Assembly (NCBI RefSeq): GCF_027118995.1
Contig: NZ_CP098242.1
Span: 1,054,001 to 1,118,000, forward strand
Reading direction: 5' to 3'
Length of the DNA stretch: 64,000 nucleotides
Source of the DNA: Oxalobacter vibrioformis
GTDB taxonomy: Bacteria > Pseudomonadota > Gammaproteobacteria > Burkholderiales > Burkholderiaceae_D
Positions within the stretch are counted from its first letter, which is position 1, and each line of letters begins with the position of its first letter. Position numbers and translations under genes: made by a program. Below the pieces are notes generated by a model that saw nothing but the letters and a program-made list of their open reading frames with translations, made no database searches and was not told the origin of the DNA. Positions 26,950-36,441 of the stretch are shown here, in pieces.

Positions 26950-28287
26950 GTGTCAAAGAAAAGCAGAACAAACCGGTTTCGTTCCAGCCTGCCGGCAGAC
27001 TCTCTGGGGTTTGCCCTGCTGGGTGCGGCACATGCCGTTGCCGGGGTTGAAAACGGAACCGCGCTGCCTGCCGCCCTGTCATCGGTTTTCGGACAAACCG
27101 CCATACCGCCACAGGCGGCCGGCGCCATCCAGTATATTGCCTACCGGTGTATGCGGTGCCTGGGACTTTCCCGTACGCTTTTGCGCCTGATGACACAAAA
27201 ACAGCCGGAGCCTTCCGTTTTACGGGCCCTGCTCTACTGTACGCTTTCCCTGCTGGTTGAGCCGGATGAGAACGGCAATTTACCCTATGAACCGTTTACC
27301 GCCGTTAATCAAAGTGTTGCCGCTGCCGCATCCGCACGCTCCCTGTCCCACAGCAAAGGGATGGTAAATGCCGTATTGCGCCGGTTTCTCAGGGAAAAGG
27401 ATGCATTGCTGGCACAAGCCGGAAAAGATACCGAAGCCGCATGGAATTATCCTGAGTGGTGGGTTCGTGATATGGCCACGGCCTATCCCGAAAACTGGAA
27501 ATCCATTCTCAACACCGGAAATACCACACCGCCGCTGACACTGAGAGTCAACCATAAAAAAGGGACAACCGCCGCTTATCTGGATCAGCTTTCCCGGGCG
27601 GGGATGGATGCCGTACAGGTCGGACCAGCTGCCGTTATGCTGAAAACGCCTGTTCCGGTTTCCCGTATTCCGGGTTTTGCTGAAGGGCGGGTCTCTGTTC
27701 AGGATGCCGCCGCCCAGTATGCTGCCTCTCTTCTTGATCTGCAAAACGGCATGCAGGTACTGGATGCCTGCGCCGCGCCCGGCGGGAAAACCGGGCACAT
27801 ACTGGAAACAGCAGATGTCAGGGTACTGGCGCTGGACAAGGATGCCAGGCGGCTTGAACGCATCAGGGAAAACATGCTGCGGCTGGAACTGCAGGCGGAC
27901 ATCAGGCAGGGAGATGCCGCCGCAACCAGCTGGTGGGATGGCAGGCCTTTTGACCGTATTTTGGCGGATGTTCCCTGTACCGCATCGGGTATTGTCCGTC
28001 GGCACCCTGATATCCGCTGGCTGCGCCGTAAGGCCGATAAGGACCAACTTACAACACTTTCTGCACAAATTCTCGATAATTTGTGGCAGATGTTGCGCCC
28101 AGATGGTAAATTGCTTTTTGTGACCTGTTCGCTCTGGCCTGAAGAATCCGAAATGCAGGCGGCATCATTTGCCCTGAGGCACCAGGCAAAAAGACTGGCA
28201 GCTCCCGGGCAATTATTGCCGGTAACAGATCACGAAAACAATCATGACGGGCTTTTCTATGCGCTTTTCCAGAAGAGCACGGCATGA
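26950..28287 (+). CDS. rsmB: 16S rRNA m5C967 methyltransferase RsmB
   Basis: SAM-dependent RNA methyltransferase, 445 residues. The N-terminal NusB-like domain includes EPFTAVNQSVAAAASAR and KGMVNAVLRRFLRE. The catalytic domain has VLDACAAPGGKTGHIL (SAM), DRILADVPCTASGIVRRHPD (first Cys) and LLFVTCSLWPEESEMQ (second, catalytic Cys). It starts with GTG at 26950 after AGAAAAGG. In Burkholderiales rsmB regularly heads the rsmB-DUF4390-ntrY-ntrX group, as here. Confidence 0.95.
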   Translation: MSKKSRTNRFRSSLPADSLGFALLGAAHAVAGVENGTALPAALSSVFGQTAIPPQAAGAIQYIAYRCMRCLGLSRTLLRLMTQKQPEPSVLRALLYCTLSLLVEPDENGNLPYEPFTAVNQSVAAAASARSLSHSKGMVNAVLRRFLREKDALLAQAGKDTEAAWNYPEWWVRDMATAYPENWKSILNTGNTTPPLTLRVNHKKGTTAAYLDQLSRAGMDAVQVGPAAVMLKTPVPVSRIPGFAEGRVSVQDAAAQYAASLLDLQNGMQVLDACAAPGGKTGHILETADVRVLALDKDARRLERIRENMLRLELQADIRQGDAAATSWWDGRPFDRILADVPCTASGIVRRHPDIRWLRRKADKDQLTTLSAQILDNLWQMLRPDGKLLFVTCSLWPEESEMQAASFALRHQAKRLAAPGQLLPVTDHENNHDGLFYALFQKSTA

Positions 28288-28324
28288 TACGCGCTTTGTT
28301 TGTGATTGACCCTGGTTTTTTTGC

Positions 28325-28891
28325 GTGATACGACGACTCTTTCATCTGCTGGCCTCTCTTTTTCTGGCTTTTCTGGTTATGTACCCGATAACCTCGCTGG
28401 CAGACGGACCGATTGCGATCGACGCGGTCGAGATAGACAATTCGGATAACGGCTATCGGCTCTCAGCCAGTTTTTCCCTGGAACTGCCCCGAGGACTGGA
28501 GGAAGTTCTGCAGCGGGGCATCCCTCTGTATTTCACAACAGAACTTGAAGTCTCACGTCCACGCTGGTACTGGTTTGATGAAAAACCCATAGAAAGCACC
28601 CGTACTGTCCGGATTTCCTACAATGTCCTGACGCGCCAGTACAGCGCCACGCTTGTCGGCAGCCTGCAGCAGAATGTCAATTCTCTGGAAGAAGCCCTGA
28701 ATCTGGTCAGGCACCCACAGCACTGGATTTTTGCGGAAAGCGGACAACTGAAAGCCGGTGAGACCTATTTTGCCGCTGTCCGTATCCAGCTGGATATGTC
28801 CTACCTTCCCAAACCCTTCCAGATCAACGTGATCAACAACAGCAGCTGGCGGCTTTCCTCTGAGTGGAAACGCTTTTCCTTCAAGGCTTAA
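28325..28891 (+). CDS. DUF4390 exported protein
   Basis: A 188-residue protein of unknown function with an N-terminal signal peptide (RLFHLLASLFLAFLVMYPIT-SLA) and a predicted beta-rich periplasmic body: YRLSASFSLELPRGLEEVL, WYWFDEKPIESTRTVRISYN, LTRQYSATLVGS. The pattern matches DUF4390. The start is GTG at 28325. Its constant place just before ntrY suggests a link with that sensor kinase, but no mechanism is visible. Confidence 0.88.
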   Translation: MIRRLFHLLASLFLAFLVMYPITSLADGPIAIDAVEIDNSDNGYRLSASFSLELPRGLEEVLQRGIPLYFTTELEVSRPRWYWFDEKPIESTRTVRISYNVLTRQYSATLVGSLQQNVNSLEEALNLVRHPQHWIFAESGQLKAGETYFAAVRIQLDMSYLPKPFQINVINNSSWRLSSEWKRFSFKA

Positions 28892-28903
28892 GAGACTTTT
28901 GCC

Positions 28904-31177
28904 GTGACGCGCACGTTCCGCACTATTCTGATCATCGGCGGGGCCATCATGGGCATCCTCCTTTTTCTGCTCGCTTCAGCGGCAGAAAACACCAGCTTTT
29001 TTGAACAGCACTATCCCTGGCTTTTGGGGCTGAATATTCTGGTGGGCATTGCCCTTCTGGTTCTGATTGTGCTGATGCTGGTACGCCTTTTCAGGCGATA
29101 CCGCCGTGGCCGCTTCGGCACCCGCCTGATGATGCGCCTGGTGCTTTTGTTTGCATTGATGGGCATTATTCCCGGCGCTGTCATTTATGCGGTATCCGTC
29201 CAGTTCGTTTCCCGCTCGATTGAATCCTGGTTTGATGTGCGTGTCGAAGCCGCGCTGGATTCCGGCGTCAAGCTGGGACAGAATATTCTCGAATCATTCC
29301 TGTCCGATCTGAATGCACGGGCGGAACAGTTGTCGACAGAGCTTTCCTCACTTTCCCTGTCCGAACAGATGCTCGCCTTATCCCGTGTGCGCGATGACAA
29401 GAACCGCGTGGAAGCAACGATCGTCACCTCCGGTGGCCAGATTGTTGCCACCTCCAGTGCTGACTACCAGAACCTGATGCCGGATCTGCCAACGCCAGCC
29501 ATGCTGCAACAGGCCGCAACAACATCACGTTATCTGGCCATTGAGGGAGAATATGACGATCCCCAAACCTCCAATATGGATGAAACGGCACTGCAATTGA
29601 GAGTGATCGTTCCGATTCCCAAAACCGTGGGAATCACCTACCAGAAAGAACAGTATTTCCTGCAGGTGATCCAGCCGATTTCCACGTCGCTGGCCATGGA
29701 TGCAGAAGCATTGCGGGCGGCCTACAGCGAATATCAGGTACGCTCACTTTCACGTTCGGGATTGCGCAAGATTTATATCGTCACGCTGACGCTCACACTG
29801 CTTCTCGCCGTATTTGCCGCCATTGCCGCAGCATTCCAGATTGCCGCCAATCTGACACGCCCGCTTCTGCTGTTGGCGCAGGGAACAAAAGCCGTTGCAG
29901 AAGGCAATCTGTCACCCCGGCGGGCAGCAACCACTTCGGATGAGCTGGGCACACTGATACAGTCATTCAACGATATGACATTCCAACTGGCAGAAGCCCG
30001 GGAACAAACTGAGAAGAGCCGCATAGACCTCGAAACAGCAAAAGCCTACCTGGAGTCGGTGCTTGCCAATATGTCTGCCGGCGTTATCGTTTTAGACAAC
30101 GCATTCCGTCTGGTCAGCGGCAATGAACCGGTTACACGGATTTTGCGTCAGAATCTCCAGACACATATTGGTGAGCCGCTTTCCGGCATTGCCGGACTGG
30201 GCACTTTTTCAGCCGCTGTTACCCAGGCCTTTTCCGAGCTGAGTGCCAAAACCGCCGCAAGCGGCAGTGAACCGGAAGGACAGCACTGGCAGAGACAGAT
30301 TGAAATCCCGAACCTCAATGCCGATGATGAGGAAGCGCATGACATCATGTTACTTGCCCGCGGTTCTCGTCTGCCGGTTGAAGGGGAAAGGGGTTACATC
30401 GTCGTTTTTGACGACATGACGGACATCATCTCTGCCCAGCGCTCTTTAGCATGGGGTGAGGTCGCCCGGCGGCTTGCCCATGAAATCAAAAACCCGCTGA
30501 CTCCCATCCAGCTATCTGCAGAACGCCTGCAAATGAAATTGGAGAAAAAACTGGAAGCGCCGGAGGCACAGTTCCTTGATAAAAGCACCCAGACTATTGT
30601 CAACCAGGTAACCGCCATGAAACGGATGGTGGATGACTTCCGTAACTACGCCCGCACACCCCCTGCGCAACTGGCTCCACTGAATTTGAATAATCTCGTT
30701 GAAGACATTACGCACCTGTATACCGGTGACGATGCACGCGATATCGTTCATACCAGCCTTTCTCCAGACCTGCCATGGATCATGGGAGATGAGACCCAAT
30801 TGCGGCAGGTCATACACAACCTGCTTCAGAATGCCCTTGATGCCATTGCCGAAGACAGTCATGAGCAAAAAGAACCGCCACGGGTGGATGTCATCACAGA
30901 AAAAGTCACGTATCATAATGCCGCGAATGAAATCTGCATTGCAGTGCGACTCTCCGTCAGGGATAATGGTCCGGGATTTCCGCAAAAAATTCTTTCGCGT
31001 ATTTTTGAGCCCTATGCGACAACGAAAGAACGGGGAACCGGCCTGGGTATGGCCGTTGTCAAAAAAATTATTGACGAACATCACGGAAGAATCGATGTTC
31101 AGAACCGGCAGGACATCAATGGTGCCGTGGTATCCATTTTACTGTTACAGTTGGCACCGGAAACAAAGCTGGCATAA
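28904..31177 (+). CDS. ntrY: NtrY-like membrane sensor histidine kinase
   Basis: A 757-residue sensor kinase. Three membrane helices lie in the first 110 residues and a fourth at about 285-310 (IYIVTLTLTLLLAVFAAIAA), enclosing a periplasmic or extracytoplasmic sensor region. HAMP, PAS and kinase domains follow. The H-box is GEVARRLAHEIKNPLTPIQL, the N-box NLLQNALDAIAED, and the G-boxes DNGPGFPQKIL and GTGLGMAVVKK. It starts with GTG, 12 bases after the DUF4390 gene. Family members sense redox or nitrogen status; the signal here is unknown. Its partner is the NtrX-like gene 47 bases downstream. Confidence 0.92.
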   Translation: MTRTFRTILIIGGAIMGILLFLLASAAENTSFFEQHYPWLLGLNILVGIALLVLIVLMLVRLFRRYRRGRFGTRLMMRLVLLFALMGIIPGAVIYAVSVQFVSRSIESWFDVRVEAALDSGVKLGQNILESFLSDLNARAEQLSTELSSLSLSEQMLALSRVRDDKNRVEATIVTSGGQIVATSSADYQNLMPDLPTPAMLQQAATTSRYLAIEGEYDDPQTSNMDETALQLRVIVPIPKTVGITYQKEQYFLQVIQPISTSLAMDAEALRAAYSEYQVRSLSRSGLRKIYIVTLTLTLLLAVFAAIAAAFQIAANLTRPLLLLAQGTKAVAEGNLSPRRAATTSDELGTLIQSFNDMTFQLAEAREQTEKSRIDLETAKAYLESVLANMSAGVIVLDNAFRLVSGNEPVTRILRQNLQTHIGEPLSGIAGLGTFSAAVTQAFSELSAKTAASGSEPEGQHWQRQIEIPNLNADDEEAHDIMLLARGSRLPVEGERGYIVVFDDMTDIISAQRSLAWGEVARRLAHEIKNPLTPIQLSAERLQMKLEKKLEAPEAQFLDKSTQTIVNQVTAMKRMVDDFRNYARTPPAQLAPLNLNNLVEDITHLYTGDDARDIVHTSLSPDLPWIMGDETQLRQVIHNLLQNALDAIAEDSHEQKEPPRVDVITEKVTYHNAANEICIAVRLSVRDNGPGFPQKILSRIFEPYATTKERGTGLGMAVVKKIIDEHHGRIDVQNRQDINGAVVSILLLQLAPETKLA

Positions 31178-31224
31178 TGCAGGTAGACAAGTTTGAGGAG
31201 ACGTAACCGTCAGAGCAGGTAAAT

Positions 31225-31929
31225 ATGGCAAAAATCCTGGTAGTTGATGATGAAATAGGTATACGGGAATTACTCTCGGAAATCCTCTCTGATGAGGGGC
31301 ATGTGGTATATACCGCCGAAAATGCGCAGCAGGCACGTGAATCCCGGGCAACAAAAGCGCCGGACCTGGTTCTGCTCGACATCTGGATGCCGGACACCGA
31401 CGGGATATCCCTTCTGAAGGAATGGCGCCGGGAAAATCTCCTGAGCATGCCGGTCATCATGATGTCCGGCCATGCCTCCATCGATACAGCGGTAGAAGCA
31501 ACACGTCACGGTGCACTGGGTTTTCTGGAAAAACCGATTGCGCTTCAGAAACTCCTGAAAGCCGTTGAACATGCCTTGCATAATCTGGCAGAAAAAACGC
31601 AGGCGATTGTCCACTCTCTGGCAGATCTGACGCAAATGACACCAGAAACGGCATCGGCAAGACCCGCAAGTATTGCGCCATCCACGAATGCCCCACAACC
31701 CAATCGGACGACACTCTCATCCAATCCATACTCCCTGCTGAATTTCAATCTCCCCTTGCGGGAAGCGCGGGATATGTTTGAACGTATCTATTTCGAACAT
31801 CATCTCATTGTGGAGGGCGGCAGTATGACCCGTGTGGCGGAAAGAGCCGGACTGGAACGCACGCACCTGTACAGAAAACTCAAGCAGCTCAATATCGAAC
31901 CACAGAAGCTGCCAAAGAAAAATAACTAG
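31225..31929 (+). CDS. ntrX: NtrX-like response regulator lacking the AAA+ domain
   Basis: A 234-residue regulator. The receiver domain has the acidic pair DDE at 8-10, the phosphorylation site Asp52 in LVLLDIWMPDTDG, and the conserved Lys in FLEKPIALQK. A Ser/Pro/Thr linker (about 135-170) replaces the sigma-54 AAA+ domain of alphaproteobacterial NtrX. The C-terminus carries a Fis-type helix-turn-helix (TRVAERAGLERTHLYRKLKQ). It therefore should bind DNA but cannot drive sigma-54 open-complex formation. An 18-base palindrome overlaps its stop codon. Confidence 0.88.
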   Translation: MAKILVVDDEIGIRELLSEILSDEGHVVYTAENAQQARESRATKAPDLVLLDIWMPDTDGISLLKEWRRENLLSMPVIMMSGHASIDTAVEATRHGALGFLEKPIALQKLLKAVEHALHNLAEKTQAIVHSLADLTQMTPETASARPASIAPSTNAPQPNRTTLSSNPYSLLNFNLPLREARDMFERIYFEHHLIVEGGSMTRVAERAGLERTHLYRKLKQLNIEPQKLPKKNN

Positions 31930-31946
31930 GGCGTGTTAACACGCCC
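31929..31946. repeat. 18-base perfect palindrome at the ntrX stop codon
   Basis: GGGCGTGTTAACACGCCC begins with the last base of the ntrX TAG. A near-identical palindrome (GGCGTATTAATACGCC) follows rsuA at 46224. It could act as a transcript-end hairpin, but there is no T-run. Confidence 0.6.
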
Positions 31947-32001
31947 AAATCTCTTGCCCGGACGAAAATCCGGTGCCTGGAAAACAGGAAAGGATTATCT
32001 G

Positions 32002-33042
32002 ATGCGATATGTCAATCTCGGAAAAACGGGGCTTCGCGTTTCCCCGATCTGTCTTGGCATGATGACCTATGGTTCGCCAAAGTGGCGGCCCTGGGTGCTG
32101 GACGAAGAGGCGTCACGTCCCTTTATCCGGCAGGCTGTCGAAGCGGGTATCAATTTCTTTGATACCGCCAACATGTATTCCAATGGGGTTTCGGAAGAAT
32201 TGACCGGCAAACTGCTGAAAGAATATGCGAAACGGGAAGAAGTGGTTATCGCCACGAAAGTTTTCTTTCATGTTTCGGATACCGATGTCAGCTACGATGC
32301 AGCTTCTGCCAAACGCTCCGCCATTCCCCCCAACACCAGCGGCCTTTCCCGCAAACATATTTTTGATGCCGTGGACGCTTCACTGAAACGTCTGGGAACC
32401 GATTATATCGACCTGTACCAGATTCATCGCTGGGACCGGGCCACTCCTATCGAGGAAACCATGGAAGCACTCCATGACCTCGTTAAATCAGGCAAAGTCC
32501 GATATATCGGTGCATCCAGCATGTGGGCATGGCAATTTGCCAAGGCGCAGCAGGTTGCCAGAGAAAACAACTGGACCCGGTTTGTGTCAATGCAGAACCA
32601 CTACAACCTGATGTATCGCGAGGAAGAACGCGAAATGATTCCGTTGTGTCAGGATCAGGGGGTCGCCCTCATCCCCTGGAGCCCGCTGGCCCGCGGTTTT
32701 CTGGCAGGCAACCGCAAGCCTGAAGACCTGGAGGAAAATGGCAGCGGTGCGGCAACGGTGCGCGCAAAAACGGATGAAATGGCCTTGCGCTATTTTTATA
32801 ACGATGCGGCATTCAAGATCGTCAATACCCTGACACGGGTTGCCCAGGCCAAGGGATTGTCCAATGCACAGGTTGCCTATGCCTGGCTGCGGCACAAAGG
32901 GGTAACGGCTCCGATTGTCGGCACCTCGAAAATGGCGCAGCTGGAAGAAGCCATTGCCTCTACCACGGTTTCCCTCACTGCAGAAGAAATTGAGGAACTG
33001 GAAAAACCTTATGTTCCCGGTCCGATTCTGGGGCATGTCTGA
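32002..33042 (+). CDS. Aldo/keto reductase, YajO-like
   Basis: An NADPH-dependent oxidoreductase of 346 residues with an (alpha/beta)8 barrel. The N-terminus RYVNLGKTGLRVSPICLGMM is typical. The tetrad residues sit in FFDTANMYSNG (Asp, Tyr), VVIATKVFF (Lys) and LYQIHRWD (His). Cofactor-loop residues appear in PIVGTSKMAQLEEA. The ATG at 32002 has AGGAAAGGA 8-15 bases upstream; an in-frame opening at 31933 gives a poor N-terminus. The substrate is unknown. A bidirectional terminator follows. Confidence 0.9.
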   Translation: MRYVNLGKTGLRVSPICLGMMTYGSPKWRPWVLDEEASRPFIRQAVEAGINFFDTANMYSNGVSEELTGKLLKEYAKREEVVIATKVFFHVSDTDVSYDAASAKRSAIPPNTSGLSRKHIFDAVDASLKRLGTDYIDLYQIHRWDRATPIEETMEALHDLVKSGKVRYIGASSMWAWQFAKAQQVARENNWTRFVSMQNHYNLMYREEEREMIPLCQDQGVALIPWSPLARGFLAGNRKPEDLEENGSGAATVRAKTDEMALRYFYNDAAFKIVNTLTRVAQAKGLSNAQVAYAWLRHKGVTAPIVGTSKMAQLEEAIASTTVSLTAEEIEELEKPYVPGPILGHV

Positions 33043-33056
33043 AAAATAACACACCG

Positions 33057-33099
33057 AACCAAAAAGGGCAGAGAAATTCTCTGCCCTTTTTGGTTTTCT
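33057..33099. terminator. Bidirectional terminator between aldo/keto reductase and topB
   Basis: AACCAAAAAGGGCAGAGAA and TTCTCTGCCCTTTTTGGTT form a 19-base perfect inverted repeat with A- and T-rich outer arms, so it can end transcripts from both converging genes. Confidence 0.9.
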
Positions 33100-33108
33100 C
33101 CTTTTTTC

Positions 33109-35814
33109 CTAAGACTTTGCCTTTGTCTTTTTGGCTGCCGCTTTTGCCGGTGCTTTCGTGGCAGCGGTTTTTTTCGCTGCCGTCTTGCCTGCCACCGCCT
33201 TTTTGGCCGGTGCGGCTTTTTTCGTTACGGTTTTTTCGGCAACCGCCTTTTGGGGTGGCGCCTTTTTCACTGCAGCTTTTTTGGCCGCCGGTTTAGCCGC
33301 CGCTTTTTCCGAAGCGGCTGCCGATGTCTTTTTCGGTGCGGCTGCGGCTTTCTTTTCCTCAAATTTGAATTCAACCTTGCCGGCCTTGCCCAATGCCAGA
33401 TAGGCCTTGAATGGACGGCGCGTCCGCTGTGAGACAAAACCTGTCAGGAGATCGGTTGATCCATCTTTCAGGAGTTTTTTCATCTGCTCCGGTGAAATTT
33501 CCTGTTGCAGCACAATCCGTCCGCTACGGAAATCACAGGCCTTCGGTCTGGCAACCGTTTGTTCACAGACATACGACAGTGGCATCTCAAACACACCGTG
33601 CGCGCATTTCGGACAAGGCCCCAACGGGGTTTGGTCACTGAAATCCACGGTGGCACCTTCATCGTCATCCTTCGGTTGCCCGAAATCAAATTCCAGCTTG
33701 TAATGCCCTTCATCATCATGCGTGATCTTGAGGATGGCATTGAAAGGACGGCCCATTTTGGAACGGAATCCCTGCAATGGCCCGATCTGGCCTTTCTGCA
33801 GCAATTCTTCCACTTCATCTACGGCAAACTGGCGGCTGCCTGGCGTCTTGGTAATGGAAAAATCACAGCTTGTGCAGGCAAAGCGGCGATAGTTTTCCTT
33901 GATAACGCCACTGCATTGCGGACAAGGCGTCTTCAGCGTGGCATAGTCACCGGGAATCGTTTCTTCATCGTACTCCTTGGCACGCTTGACGATGGCCTGG
34001 GTCATCTGCGCGATTTCCTGCATGAATTCCTCGCGGCTGATATCACCCTTTTCCATCTGTGAAAGCTTGTATTCCCATTCACCGGTCAATTCCGGCTTGG
34101 TCAGTTCCTTAATACCCAGCCCCTGCAAAAGCGTCATCAGTTGGAAAGCCTTAGGCGTCGGGATCAGTTCACGCCCCTCCCTCAACAGGTATTTTTCTGT
34201 CAGCAGACCTTCGATAATGGCGGCACGGGTTGCCGGTGTGCCCAGCCCTTTTCCAACCATTGCCTCGCGCAATTCATCATCAAGCAATTTGCCGGCGCCC
34301 TCCATGGCTGAAAGCAGCGTTGCCTCGGTATAGCGTGCAGGCGGGCGGGTAGCCAGCGCCTCTGCCAGGACTTTTTCGGTCCGTACTTTTTCGCCCTGTG
34401 AGACAGGAACCAGAATCCTGCTTTTTTCCCCTTCCTTGTCGGTCGGGACATCCTTGCCATAAATGGCCAGCCAGCCGGGATTGGTCATCACCCTGCCTTC
34501 ACTTCGGAACTTGTGGCCGGACACTTCGGTAAAACGGGTGGTGACCATAAACTCGGCCGCCGGAAAAAAGACCGCCATAAACCGCCGGGTAACCAGCTCA
34601 TACAGCCGCTGCTCTGCCTCAGACAGGTTTTTGGGGGCCTGTGTCGTCGGAATAATGGCAAAGTGATCCGATATCTTCTTGTTGTCAAAAATCCGCTTGT
34701 TTGGCTTGACCCATTTGCTTTTCAGAATCTGGGCAGCATAAGGCTTGAACTGCGGACTTTCCGACAGTGCGCCCAAAATCTCCTGCGTCATCGGCAGATA
34801 GTCTTCCGGCAGATGTCTTGAATCCGTTCTCGGATAAGTGAGTACTTTGTGACGTTCATAAAGCGCCTGCGCAATAGCCAGGGTATTTTTGGCAGAAAAA
34901 CCAAAACGCGCATTCGCTTCCCGCTGCAGGCTGGTCAGATCAAAAAGTGCCGGAGAAATGGAAGTGGTTGGCCGTGACTCCTCCGTTACCTTGCCGGGTT
35001 TTCCCTGGCAGGCAATCACGATCGAGTCCGCAGCTGCCTTGCTCCACAGACGCTCAGGCCTTAACTCAGTATCCTCTTCTTTTTTCTTGAATTTGGGATC
35101 AAACCAGCGGCCTTCATAAATGCCCTTGGCACTGATGAATTCGGCGTGGACTTCCCAATAATCGCGTGAGACAAAATTCTTGATCTTTTCTTCGCGCTTG
35201 GCAACGATGGACAATGTCGGTGTCTGAACCCGGCCAACCGTTGTCAGGAAAAAACCGCCTTCCTGCGAATTAAAGGCTGTCATGGCGCGGGTGCCGTTAA
35301 TGCCGATCAGCCAGTCCGCTTCCGAACGGCTGCGGGCCGCGTTGGCAAGCGGCTGCATCTCGGCATCACTGCGCAGATGCTTGAAACCATCCCGGATGGC
35401 TTTGGGCGTCATGGACTGAAGCCACAAGCGCTTGACCGGCTGCTTGGCTTTTGTGTACTGGGTAATGAGACGGAAAATCAGTTCACCTTCCCGCCCCGCG
35501 TCACAGGCATTGATGATGCCGGTAATGTCCTTGCGCTTGATTAAACGGTTCAGCAGCTTCAAGCGGGGTTCTGTGCGCGCAATAGGGTGCAGGTCAAATT
35601 CGGGCGGGATCACCGGCAGGTTGGCAAAGCTCCATTTTCCGCGCTTGACCTCATATTGTTCCGGCGCAGCGATCTCCACCAGATGGCCAACGGCCGATGT
35701 GATCACGTAGTCATCTGACTCAAAATAGTCGTTGTGCTTGGTAAAACCACCCAGACTCTTTGCAATATCGTTTGCAACAGAGGGTTTTTCAGCAATGATG
35801 AGCGTTTTTCCCAT
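33109..35814 (-). CDS. topB: DNA topoisomerase III with Lys/Ala-rich tail
   Basis: Type IA topoisomerase, 901 residues. The Toprim domain has DAGREGELIFRLITQY; the catalytic Tyr is in VLTYPRTDSRHLPED. GRVQTPTLSIVAKREE and LLTEKYLLREGRELIPT are type IA signatures. Two Cys-containing C-terminal modules follow (CPQCSGVIKE...CTSCDF and CPKCAHG...CEQ), then a tail of about 65 residues built from Lys/Ala/Pro repeats (AAKKAAVKKAPPQK-like), resembling histone H1-type tails. The tail probably adds non-specific DNA affinity. It is followed on the same strand by nothing, since the next gene converges; smg and dprA lie upstream. Confidence 0.95.
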   Translation of the reverse strand: MGKTLIIAEKPSVANDIAKSLGGFTKHNDYFESDDYVITSAVGHLVEIAAPEQYEVKRGKWSFANLPVIPPEFDLHPIARTEPRLKLLNRLIKRKDITGIINACDAGREGELIFRLITQYTKAKQPVKRLWLQSMTPKAIRDGFKHLRSDAEMQPLANAARSRSEADWLIGINGTRAMTAFNSQEGGFFLTTVGRVQTPTLSIVAKREEKIKNFVSRDYWEVHAEFISAKGIYEGRWFDPKFKKKEEDTELRPERLWSKAAADSIVIACQGKPGKVTEESRPTTSISPALFDLTSLQREANARFGFSAKNTLAIAQALYERHKVLTYPRTDSRHLPEDYLPMTQEILGALSESPQFKPYAAQILKSKWVKPNKRIFDNKKISDHFAIIPTTQAPKNLSEAEQRLYELVTRRFMAVFFPAAEFMVTTRFTEVSGHKFRSEGRVMTNPGWLAIYGKDVPTDKEGEKSRILVPVSQGEKVRTEKVLAEALATRPPARYTEATLLSAMEGAGKLLDDELREAMVGKGLGTPATRAAIIEGLLTEKYLLREGRELIPTPKAFQLMTLLQGLGIKELTKPELTGEWEYKLSQMEKGDISREEFMQEIAQMTQAIVKRAKEYDEETIPGDYATLKTPCPQCSGVIKENYRRFACTSCDFSITKTPGSRQFAVDEVEELLQKGQIGPLQGFRSKMGRPFNAILKITHDDEGHYKLEFDFGQPKDDDEGATVDFSDQTPLGPCPKCAHGVFEMPLSYVCEQTVARPKACDFRSGRIVLQQEISPEQMKKLLKDGSTDLLTGFVSQRTRRPFKAYLALGKAGKVEFKFEEKKAAAAPKKTSAAASEKAAAKPAAKKAAVKKAPPQKAVAEKTVTKKAAPAKKAVAGKTAAKKTAATKAPAKAAAKKTKAKS

Positions 35815-35881
35815 AAGTCGTTTCAGTGGGTTGTGATTGATCGGATGTCAGCCTGTTACAGGCCAATGTATTTTCTCTGTC

Positions 35882-36355
35882 TCAATGAGACAAATGGAAC
35901 AGCTTTTCATTATTGAAAAAAATCATATCAGATTCAGGAAATGTCGGATTTCGTCCTTCACTCCACAAAACCATCAGGACCAGTATCTTGAATTTCTCAA
36001 ACGGCAGTGGCAATTCCTCAGCTGTCATGGCGCTTTCCACAATGATTTCGCGCTGCAGCGGCTCAATAATTCCGGCATGTTCAAGATACTGGATAAAACC
36101 GATCGCTTCCGGCCCCAGGATCAGCAATTCCGGTTCCGCATAGATTCGCATACTGGATGGAAAGGTATCCGGGCACACCCCTGACTGGTCGAATTCGCCA
36201 ACGGTTCTGGCCAATGCATCCAGCCAGCCAAGCGCTTCGGAAATCTCGTTTTCCCGAAAACCGGCAGCACTCAGCATCTGCGCCAGCTCGGGCTGCTCCG
36301 GGCACGCATCAAACTGGCTGTAGGTTTGGTAAAGCCAGACCAGGACATCGAACAT
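35882..36355 (-). CDS. smg: Smg/DUF494 family protein
   Basis: A 157-residue protein of unknown function found next to dprA and topB in beta- and gammaproteobacteria. Signatures: MFDVLVWLYQTYSQFDACPE at the start, GFRENEISEALGWLDAL, and EIIVESAMTAEELPLPFEKF near the end. The ATG at 36355 gives the family length; an in-frame opening 48 bases upstream is unlikely. Acidic, soluble, no signal peptide. Confidence 0.93.
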   Translation of the reverse strand: MFDVLVWLYQTYSQFDACPEQPELAQMLSAAGFRENEISEALGWLDALARTVGEFDQSGVCPDTFPSSMRIYAEPELLILGPEAIGFIQYLEHAGIIEPLQREIIVESAMTAEELPLPFEKFKILVLMVLWSEGRNPTFPESDMIFFNNEKLFHLSH

Positions 36356-36441
36356 GTTTATCCAGTTGAGAAAAAATTTATCAATATGCCCGTATTGAAA
36401 CACAGTCCTGCACCTTTTTGGAACCTGTTACCCAAAATTTT

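Noticed and set aside
33131..33403. Ala/Phe-rich open frame opposite the topB tail
   Set aside because: It is the mirror of the Lys/Ala repeat coding sequence; the composition arises from the antisense of AAG and GCC repeats.
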